In this document: piece by piece, positions 56,229 through 64,000 of the stretch
How positions within the stretch are numbered: position 1 is the first letter of the stretch
Layout: each line of letters opens with the position of its first letter
Program-made: the position numbers and the translations under genes
The notes under the pieces: generated by a model
The model's database searches: none
Told to the model about the DNA's origin: nothing
The model's input: the letters and a program-made list of their open reading frames with translations, nothing else
Assembly (NCBI RefSeq): GCF_002776525.5
Contig: NC_045438.1
Coordinates: 151,754,947-151,818,946 of the forward strand
Length of the DNA stretch: 64,000 bases
Direction: 5' to 3'
Origin: Piliocolobus tephrosceles
Lineage: Eukaryota > Chordata > Mammalia > Primates > Cercopithecidae

Positions 56229-57060
56229 CTGTAACTGCCACGTGTATATTTTATTTGGCATTTAAAGGCACAGTTCTTATAATTGCTGATAAATAGTCTC
56301 GTTGCACATTTTGCTGGCACCGTGGCCTCACTGTAAATGCTCTCTGTATGTTCTTGGGAAGTTGCATAATGGCAGTTACTCTAGTTTACTGTGCAATATG
56401 CTCAGTGACTAATGGCCTAATCATGACTTAAAAAATATAAACAGTTCAACAGAAGCAATTGATTCACTGAGCTCTTTCACCCAGACAAGGGTGAGCTAAT
56501 GGGAATAAAAACGACGGAGGTGTGCAGCAGCGTCTTTGATGTATTGAGGTTAGAGCATTCCCACAAATCCCGTGCATTATTGCTCATTGATGGCGGATCC
56601 TTTTTCATATGCATGAGGCAGGAGTGCCAAATTGTCGTCCTAATTGGCTCCGACTTGGTATTCCTTAATGTTCGTGTTACACTTGTTACAACTTTTTTCC
56701 TTTCCTCTAAATACTACTGACGGTGACAGCTTTGGAGAGGCAGGCTGTCACGTGACCCCATGGCATCACCCTACACTGCAGGCTTAAGTGTGGCTCTGGT
56801 CCTGTGCTCTGGTTTCTCGGGATAGAATTACAGCGGAGACTGTGCAGCGCAGACCTGCCTGGTTTACTTCAGGGGCATTGTTGATTGACACAGATTCTTG
56901 TTCCCTTGTCCTCAGTGGCACCTTTTCTTCCAAGAGGCACAGAGATAGAGTCTCACAACAGCGATTAAATAGAAGATCCTGGGGTCTACTAGAGCACTGT
57001 CCCATCGGTAGGGAGAAATAACAATCATCGTCGTCATGTCTCCCTTCCTTTGGAATTGAT
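56229..57060. promoter_or_regulatory. Candidate regulatory element, repeat-free and CpG-retaining
   Basis: About 830 bp without any recognised repeat and, by eye, about 20 CpGs (AACGACGGAG, ATCGTCGTC, GGCGGATCC and others), roughly twice what neighbouring DNA shows. It contains CACGTG at 56239, an octamer/E-box-like CATATGCATGAG near 56607, several TAAT cores and GTCACGTGAC at 56747. Short open frames exist on both strands but without a known domain. Constraint is inferred, not shown. Confidence 0.38.
56747..56756. promoter_or_regulatory. GTCACGTGAC palindromic E-box (CLEAR/USF-type)
   Basis: A perfect 10-bp palindrome identical to the published CLEAR/MITF-TFE consensus, also a good USF site. 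It includes a CpG that would decay if methylated and unselected. A single match of this kind can be chance; its setting in a CpG-retaining segment raises interest. Confidence 0.5.
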
Positions 57061-58713
57061 TAGGTAGCTCCTAAATTCTACATTCCTCTCACCTGTTGAC
57101 CATACACAATTTTTGGTCTTGTAGCTTGACCACTTATTTTGGCTCAATCACTGGTTTAATTTTTTTGATGAAATCACTCAATCGATACAGGCTAACCTCT
57201 CGTTGATATAACAATTCCAACCATTCTCAAAGAAATAATGAAGGGTGGAATATTATACTTTCTAAAATAAGGAAATGAATTTTTTCTTTATGCCACAGCT
57301 GTTTAGTCCTAAAGAGGGGGAAGAAAGAATCTTTCGATCTTTTGGTAGGTTCCATGTCCCATATTCATGGTAATACTTCAGCTTTTTTTCTGGCTGTTTA
57401 AGAATTATGTGGCCAACAGGCTGCCTTGTGTATAACAGTGAAAAACACCCATTACTTGTATTTGTTTCATTTTAAGGTTTAGGCGGTTAGAGCATTGGAC
57501 GGTAACTGGTTTCCCTTGTTTTCTGGAACCTGCCCCTCGCTCTCTCGGGTGACGCCTCGCCCCTGCCCCAGTGTCAGAGCTGCCCTGGGTCCTTCTTCCC
57601 CTTGAAGGATCTGATGAATGAACCACAGAGCTTGTTAGTATCTCAGTTTGTTAGTCCTCTCAGAGGAATGTATGTTTCAAAAAAGAAGCTGAAAAGTATA
57701 ATGGATGAGAATTTGCTTTGGAGCTCAGCACACTGTAGATTAGAGAAGGAAAAGAAAGAAAAGGAAGGAAAAGAAGGACATGTTTTGGGGGGTAGGGGAC
57801 CTTTCTGGGGCTTCTGAAAGCAGATGTTTTGGTAATTAGTTACAGTGTCCCAAAGATGCCTGGGTCTACCCCTGACCCTTCACACAGGCCAATTCTGCTC
57901 CCACCAGAAAAAACAAGAGTACAGAGCAAAGAGGCAGGGCAGCAGCCTCTGATACCTATTTGAACTTTACACTTTCTGATAGAGGTTTATATTGTCTGTA
58001 TCGGATATGGGAGACTAAGGGTAAAAGATTTCAAGACAGTGAAAAACTAGGAAAGAAAAATAAAGGTGTATTGGGCCTTGGCAAATTTTTGACACTTACT
58101 TGACTATGTGCTTTAACTTTTTTAAAAGGCAGATAATATAGCAACCACATTAAACATTTATCTTTAAAAGAAATTATTTTAAAAATTACTCTTAATGTTA
58201 CCACATTATGAACTCAATATGATATCCTACAATTCCTTTAACTTTAGCAACAGTACATTTGTTAATATTCATTAAAGTTAAAGAAACTTAATATTACAAC
58301 AGAATGAAGTAATACTTGCTGGAAAACACCAATACTTTACTGATATTTATCTAATCCCCCCATTTAACTGTAGTGATACACTACTTAATTTTAAAAGAGG
58401 AATGATTTGAATATATAGACATTTACATGTGTTCTTCCATTGAGTTCTTTCCCGTAGTCTAACCCGACAGTTCTCAGACTTCAGCGTATATGAAAAGTGC
58501 TGTAAAGGATTGTGCAGTATACATAAAATTGTGTATGAAATATCTTATGGGAAAGCCAAAGGATTTTCAAAGTTAATTTTGACTATATATGACTTTTGCT
58601 TAACTTTTGAACTTAACTGCCCACATAAAAACTTACTCCACTATATTTTCCTTCTCTTTGCCTCCCTACTTCTGTTCCCCCTTTCTCCCTTTTTTCCTTC
58701 CTCCCTTGTATTC
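57061..58713. other. Single-copy stretch with a small GC-rich patch
   Basis: At 57480-57610 six or more CpGs occur in ~100 bp (GGCGGTT, GGACGGT, CTCTCTCGGGTGACGCCTCG). The rest is AT-rich. No gene or transposon recognised. Confidence 0.42.
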
Positions 58714-59020
58714 TTCCATCCATCCATCCATCCATCCACCCACCACCTACCCACCCATCCATCTATCTATCCTCCCATCCATCTGTCCACCAACCCATCC
58801 ATCCATCTATCCATCCATCCGTCCATCCACCCATCCATCCACCCACCCACCCACCCACTCATCCATTCATCTATCCTTCCATCCACCCATCCATCCACCC
58901 ACCCACCCACTCATCCATTCATCTATCCTTCCATCCATCTATTCATCCATCCACCTATCCATTCATCCATCTATCTATCCATCCATCCATCCATCCATCC
59001 ATCCATCCATCCATCCATCC
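58714..59020 (+). repeat. (TCCA)n/(CCAT)n tetranucleotide array
   Basis: About 307 bp of TCCA units with CCCA, TCTA, TCTG and TTCA variants, ending in ~11 perfect ATCC units. A 33-base variant block at 58853-58885 recurs identically at 58905-58937, so part of the array has a 52-bp (13-unit) higher-order period. It produces a 262-codon open frame of HPSI/HPPT-type repeats (58510-59298) that is not a gene. Confidence 0.97.
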
Positions 59021-59070
59021 TTTCTTCCATCACTTCTTCCTTGCTTCTTTCCTTCCTTCTTTCCTTCCTT
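59021..59070 (+). repeat. (CTTC)n tract
   Basis: TTTCTTCCATCACTTCTTCC, then CTTCTTTCCTTCCTTCTTTC, joining the TCCA array to the tail side of an antisense Alu. Confidence 0.9.
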
Positions 59071-59358
59071 TCTTTGAGATGGAGTTTCACTCTTGTTGCC
59101 CAGGCTGGAGTGCAATGGCACGATCTCGGCTCACCACAACCTCTGTCTCCCGGGTTCAAGCCATTCTGCTGCCTCAGCCACCCAAGTAGCTGGGATTACA
59201 GGCATGCGCCACCACAGCCGGCTAATTTTGTATGTTTTAGTAGAGATGGAGTTTCTCCATGTTGGTCAGGCTGGTCTCGAACTCCTGACCTCAGGTGATC
59301 CGCCTGCCTCGGCCTCCCAAAGTGCTGGGATTACAGGCATGAGCCACCACACCCAGCC
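59071..59358 (-). mobile_element. Alu, full length (antisense)
   Basis: TCTTTGAGATGGAGTTTCAC through GCTAATTTTGTATGTTTTAG to GCCACCACACCCAGCC. The T-tail has been replaced by the CTTC repeat, suggesting that the microsatellites grew from the original A-tail. Confidence 0.95.
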
Positions 59359-60949
59359 CGTTCACTCCTTTCTTTTTCTCTTTCCCTGGCTTCCTTTTGG
59401 TAAATTAACTTAAATTTTTTTTTGGTGAAATTAAAATAGTGATGTCTACTTATATTTAAATCAGAAAATTATTAGTATGCTGAATATTCAGATCTCTTAG
59501 GAATAATAAAAATATTCTATAAAGGTCAATCTTAATTCCACATCCTATGTTCCTACTCAGCTTCCTGTCTCCGATTTCTCATTTTTAGCTGGGAACATCC
59601 CAGCCAAAAGACAGCCAGGTCTGTGAGCATAGCATATCAAACTAACTGTAAGTAAGAAAATAACATTTTGGCTTAAAAGCCATCTTCTAATATAAGATAG
59701 AATGAAAATGACAATGACTGGTATACTATGTGGCATTGTTAGTAAGAATTTGAAAAAAGATTTACCTAAATCGCTGAAAATATTGAATAGTTGGCTAAGA
59801 CTTTAGTATTGGTACAAACATGTACATTTTCTCAAAATCGAAAGAAATTAAAATAGATACCCAAGAAGTCAGATTATGAAAAAATAAGATAGTCAATGGA
59901 ATTCCTAAAAGTAATTTAAACATTGGCATTGGACATATTTCATTTGTATTTCTGCCATAGAAGAGTTAAGTTAACGTGCATTTTTGCCATGCAAGGGCAA
60001 AATGAAGAAACTTTTTTTCCCTTCTTTTTGCTGTTGGTAAAATTAAGTGGCAAAGAAAAGATAGCTCTGAGGTTATTGCTAGAATTTCGTGCTAAAAACA
60101 TTTTGGCTAGAGCAGCAAGTTTTTAGGCAAACAGCCCCTGATAAAAGTTGCAAGAAAAAAAATCTCATTCGAGTGCACAAAACACTTTTCAGATGACCAT
60201 TTAATTTTTTTAAGTCCATAAACAATTTCAAGAGCACTGTAAATATAGAAAATAGGGTATGATAATTGACAAAAACAGAATGAATTAAGAGCAATAACAG
60301 AAAATTGTAAACAATTATATCTGAATTTCATCAATTGCCTTGCTCATATTCACAATTAGTCATCTAGTGAAAGACAAATATAGGTGAACATTTAGCTGCT
60401 TAAAAAGGAATTAGCTGCTTGAAAGGACAAATATTCATATTAAATTTCATGAAGACTAACCTTTAGCAGACAACTGCACAAATGTATCTGATTTTCTGGT
60501 GCGAATGAGGCAAGCTACAGACCAAACAGGTGAGATAAATAGGATTTGGAAAAAAAAAATTCTGCTATACAAGTTTTGTATCCCCATCTTTTTTCTCTTT
60601 GTGAAGCACCTACTGGAAACCACTCCTGACCTCATGATGAGGACACAGAGAGAAAATTCAATAAGCAAAGGCCTGAAAAATAATTTTTATCTAAGTATCA
60701 AAAATCAAATGCAGTAGCATATTTGACTTGTAAAAATAACATGGCTAAGCTTTGTATGCCTCTCTGTCCTCTTACCTACGTGGGATTTTCAAATAGCACT
60801 GATTCTGGGGAGGGGAATCAAAAAATAGAAGACTCCCCTTCCCGAGAGCACACGTAATTAATGCCTGTGTTGCAGCTGGGAGCTCTCTGCCAGCAGAGTT
60901 CTTTGCTTGTCATCTGTCAGCACTCACCCACACTCCCCTTGATTCACAC
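59359..60949. other. Repeat-free stretch with candidate AT-rich regulatory DNA
   Basis: No transposon recognised. 60060-60540 has forkhead-type sites (ATAAACAA at 60218, TTGTAAACAA at 60305), many TAAT cores and a 19-bp tandem duplication: TTAGCTGCTT at 60392 and 60411. From 60780 to 60950 sequence complexity rises. No gene recognised. Confidence 0.42.
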
Positions 60950-61090
60950 CATATTGTTTGTTTACGTGTTTGTCTCCCTGACTCAGGTTGGAAATCTTTA
61001 AGGACAAGGACAACCTCTTGTTCCTTTTTACATTTCCCATGGTGCTTTGCTCACAGTGGCCACTACAGACATGATTCATTCATTGTTTTA
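60950..61090 (+). mobile_element. L2 3' end (sense)
   Basis: TTGTTTGTTTACGTGTTTGT, CTCCCTGACTCAGGTTGGAA, GACAAGGACAACCTCTTGTT and ATGATTCATTCATTG follow the L2 3' terminus in order. Confidence 0.72.
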
Positions 61091-61514
61091 AAAAATTATT
61101 AACTAGTTAAGTGAAAATAAAATGAAATAGCAAAATGAGATAAATGCCTAGATCTGAAAGGTTGCAAAATACAGCAGAGGGTGCAGTGGACATAAGAGGA
61201 AAGGAACATGATGATATCCCCAATCTTGTGATGGAATAGAAAAAAATAAGTTATTGGTGTTAGTGTAACACTTTTCTTGGCCAGTTGAACATTCCAGAGT
61301 AGAGGTTAGTTTTGTAGTTAAATCTGGTAGGAAGATGTGTCCAACAGAAGGAATCATACTGAGATTATTTTATCACAGCAAGCAATCCATAACCGAAACT
61401 TTAATTTGTGAGTTGGGAATCAGAACAGGAAACCCAATTTTATATTCTTTTTATAGGAAGAAGAATCCGTTCCACTACTTGGACTGCTTTCATCTTTCAT
61501 AGTCGTGGCATACT
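61091..61514. other. Single-copy stretch
   Basis: Nothing recognised. Confidence 0.4.
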
Positions 61515-61635
61515 CTGCCATTGTTTGTTTATTTTCTCCACAACTGGATGGAGAGTGCAAAGACCATATTTTATTCATGTGTGTCCTCAGGTCCTAGCAC
61601 TAAGTAGGTACTCAGTAAATGTTGAATGAAGAAAT
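61515..61635 (+). mobile_element. L2 3' end (sense)
   Basis: TTGTTTGTTTATTTTCTCCA, CATATTTTATTCATGTGTGT, CCTCAGGTCCTAGCACTAAG and TAGGTACTCAGTAAATGTTG, then AATGAAG: a clear L2 terminus and the second same-strand L2 end within 600 bp. Confidence 0.8.
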
Positions 61636-62189
61636 AAGATGTTACAACGTCCCTAACACTTAAAAGGATGTATGAAACTAGTACGAATACTAGCAAGAGT
61701 TGGTTTTCATAGGCTGTTAATTGTGGATTTTGAAATAATGTGTGACTTTGTACATTGATTTTATACAACTGTGTGGTATGCTTCAGCAACTTTCAAAGTA
61801 AAAAGGTAGAGGATATTAAATCTGGCAGGGTCTTAAAACCTGTGTCTCAATCCATGTAAGAGCATTCTTTTGCTCTTCTTGACTAGCTGTGTAAAAGGGT
61901 GAATGTAAGTTAGTGAATACTCTTTTAGAAATCTTCAGTTGTATATATATATTTTTCATCGAATTGCAAACTCACTCACACTTACCAATGTAATACTACC
62001 CTGTTGATGAGCATTAGTAGCCTTATTTGGGTAGCCAGATTGGAGACACAGGCTTCGTGGTATTACCTGCCTTGATGTTTTCATTCATAATGCAACATTT
62101 GGGAATTCAGCATTTTTCTATATTGGAGACATGTATGTTCCTTCCCCATAACCCTGTCAGTTTCTCCTTTGGCAGTGTCCCTGCATCAC
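61636..62189. other. Single-copy stretch
   Basis: Nothing recognised apart from a TATATATATAT run near 61940. Confidence 0.4.
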
Positions 62190-62205
62190 TATTTTATTTT
62201 ATTTT

Positions 62206-62248
<43 letters not shown>

Positions 62249-62252
62249 TTTT
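62190..62252 (+). repeat. (TTTA)n microsatellite at an Alu tail
   Basis: About a dozen perfect TTTA units (preceded by ATTTT variants) immediately before an antisense Alu; grown from the Alu A-tail and likely length-variable. Confidence 0.95.
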
Positions 62253-62475
62253 TTTGAGACAGTCTCACTCCATCACCCAGGCTGGAGTGCAGTGGTGCAG
62301 TCTTGGCTTACTGCAACCTCCACTTCCCAGGTTCAAGCGATTCTCCTGCCTCAGCCTCCCGAGTAGCTGGGACTACAGGTATGCAGGCTGGTCTCGAACT
62401 CCTGACCTCAAATGACCCGCCCACCTCAGCCTCCCAAAGTACTGGGATTACAGGCGTGAGCCACCATACCTGGCC
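62253..62475 (-). mobile_element. Alu with internal deletion (antisense)
   Basis: Right arm intact to GGGACTACAGGTATGC, then jumps straight to AGGCTGGTCTCGAACTCCTG. About 70 bp containing the 'ccaccacgcc...gtttcaccatgttggcc' section are lost. End GCCACCATACCTGGCC present. Confidence 0.94.
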
Positions 62476-63420
62476 TCCAATTTTAAATATATATGTAGGC
62501 TCCATCCCTACCTCTCCCTAAAAAAACTTTCCGTGCTCCTTTCCCCCTCATGTGTGCCATAAGTTGACTGCCATCGGGCCAATATCATTACGTATAAATT
62601 CCCTCCACTCTTCATTTTAATTTTAAAATATCTGAAAGGGGGAAAGGGAGAAGATTCCCTAATGAGTATGTTGTTTGATTCAGGACCTTGGCTGTTAGAT
62701 CCTCAGTATTGTGATATTTTCAGATTTTATGGGACTATGGTGCAATTAAAGAAAGGCTTTTGAGAGAAAATGTGAAATGATGAAGTCTTAGCCCTAACTC
62801 ATATGGCAGTAGTTGATTGAGGGTTAATCTCTAAAAGTTGAAATAAAATGGATCTGTTAAAAAGCCATTGGTTACTTTCAGTTGCCAGAGGTGTGTATGC
62901 TAACATTCCTGGAAGCACATTCTGTAAGTCACCAATCTACAACGCAGACACCCACCTCCCCCTAGACTTCAGAGAGCTCTGCCGGGCTGCAGCTTCCTAT
63001 CCGATGAGTTGTGTGCCTCTGAATTCACATCCAGTCTTGGAAGCTGCAGTTTGTTTAAGCTTTCAGAAAGAATGGGAGCTGTGTTTCCAGTTTACTGCTT
63101 TGTTATTTTGAAATTGAAAGTCTGAGCAGAATTCAGAACTACACAAAACAGGATCTTTTCACGTGCTTGTTTAAGTCATGTTCTTGGCAAAAACTTGCTG
63201 AGGAAATGATCTGTTTCTCTAGGAGCATTGATTTCTTACTCCAGTACAGTGGCCGTTTCCCCGGATCTCATTCCAAACCATCTGTTTTGCCCAAATCAGA
63301 GCCAGCCTTTCAGTGAATGATCTCTTTGGTCTACACTGTGCTAAACCTTCTGATTGAAAGAATTTTTATTAATGAAGTCTAGGTAATAAAGTTGCAGCGA
63401 GCTTTAGAAAATTCTCTGTA
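62476..63420. other. Single-copy stretch
   Basis: No transposon or gene recognised. The plus-strand open frame at 62848-63111 (87 codons) shows no known motif. Confidence 0.4.
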
Positions 63421-63748
63421 GACAGGGCGTGGTGGCTCACGTCTGTAATCCCAGCACTTTGGGAGGCCAAGGTGGGCGGATCATGAGGTCAGGAGTTTGA
63501 GACCAGCCTGGCCAATACAGTGAAACTGCATCTCTACTAAAAATCCAAAAAAAAAAAAAAAAAAAAAAAAAAATTAGCTGGGCGTGGTGGTGGGCGCCTG
63601 TAATCCCAACTACTTGGGAGGCTAAGGCAGGAGAATTGCTTGAACCTGGGAGGCGGAGCTTGCAGTGAGCCGAGATCATGCCACTGTACTCCAGCCTGGC
63701 AACAGAGTGAGACTCCGTCTCCGAAAAAAAAAAAGAAAGAAAAAAAAA
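63421..63748 (+). mobile_element. Alu, full length, with target-site duplication and expanded linker
   Basis: ACAGGGCGTGGTGGCTCACG to CTCCGTCTCCGAAAAA. The central A-rich linker is grown to A27 (63547-63573). GAAAATTCTCTGTA (63407-63420) and GAAAGTTCTCTGTA (63749-63762) form a 14-bp duplication with one mismatch. Confidence 0.96.
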
Positions 63749-63912
63749 GAAAGTTCTCTGTAACAGTCGAATGGCAAGCGCTGACCTCTGTCACCTCTGT
63801 AGCAGCAGTATGGATGGATTGTGAGCTTGTTGGCTAGGTTGGGCTGCGGGCCATTGTGGAAAAGCCATGTTTCCCTTGCCTGTGGCTGGGAATAAGTGTA
63901 GTGAGGTCATTT

Positions 63913-63933
63913 AAAAAAAAAAAAAAAAAAAAA
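63913..63933 (+). repeat. A21 run abutting the 5' end of an Alu
   Basis: Twenty-one A's directly precede GGCCAGGCGCGGTGGCTCAA. It could be the tail of an older element into which the Alu inserted, or part of an A-rich target-site duplication. Confidence 0.85.
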
Positions 63934-64000
63934 GGCCAGGCGCGGTGGCTCAAGCCTGTAATCCCAGCACTTTGGGAGGCCGAGACGGGCGGATCATGAG
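63934..64000 (+). mobile_element. Alu, 5' part only (runs off the window)
   Basis: GGCCAGGCGCGGTGGCTCAA, then GCCGAGACGGGCGGATCATG, keeps most CpGs of the left arm and has the GAGACGGGCGGATCA wording of AluY-group copies. The copy is cut by the window edge. Confidence 0.93.

Noticed and set aside
58714..59020. Regular repeats considered as a CRISPR array
   Set aside because: A tetranucleotide microsatellite with no distinct spacers, in a primate genome.
58510..59298. A 262-codon plus-strand open frame
   Set aside because: It is mostly translated TCCA microsatellite (HPSI/HPPT repeats) running into an antisense Alu; not a gene.

Overview
The window is primate nuclear DNA, almost certainly human or another catarrhine. 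It carries about 29 Alu copies or fragments, at least one with AluY-type features, on a background of old mammalian repeats (MIR, L2, L1M, MER5/hAT, MLT1-type LTRs) and simple repeats. I find no protein-coding gene that I can support. Nearly every long open frame lies inside an antisense Alu, an L1, or the TCCA microsatellite. The sequence reads as a large intron or intergenic segment. I see no tRNA, rRNA or snRNA gene, no CRISPR array and no bacterial-type operon.

Layout. 1-4 kb is mostly unrecognised single-copy DNA; its first ~380 bases keep an unusual number of CpGs. 4-10 kb has an L2, a MIR and a run of Alus, including three head-to-tail minus-strand Alus at 5979-6802. 10-14 kb has several MIRs, a 5'-truncated AluY with a perfect 16-bp target-site duplication, and two more Alus. 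14.3-18.7 kb is a long repeat-poor stretch with a small perfect hairpin. 19-26.6 kb holds L2, MIR, MLT1, hAT/Charlie-like and MER5 relics. 28.0-32.4 kb is one antisense L1M element, interrupted by four Alus and by a piece of another L1 3' end. 33.5-37 kb has an Alu, a long antisense L2 with a second L2 end nested in it, and an L1 3'-UTR fragment split by an Alu.

37.4-38.2 kb has exon-like sequence next to a 16-G run. 39-42 kb is largely single copy. 44.8-45.6 kb has three MIRs in a row. 46-50.5 kb mixes Alus, an LTR, and CA and GT microsatellites. 53.6 and 55.6 kb carry two related MER5-like copies, each with Alu sequence at the same internal point. 56.2-57.1 kb is repeat-free, retains CpGs and contains a perfect GTCACGTGAC site. 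58.7-59.0 kb is a ~307-bp TCCA array with a 52-bp higher-order unit. 60-62 kb has AT-rich candidate regulatory DNA and two L2 ends, and 62.2-64 kb ends in further Alus, the last running off the window.

Family assignments come from recognising consensus features by eye. Boundaries of old elements (MIR, L2, MER5, MLT1) are good to roughly 10-40 bases, and subfamily names are only given where diagnostic features were visible. The regulatory candidates are inferences from CpG retention, absence of repeats and motif content. No new biological system is demonstrated here; the best leads are the paired MER5/Alu loci, the CpG-retaining segments at 1-380 and 56.2-57.1 kb, and the exon-like block near 37.7 kb.
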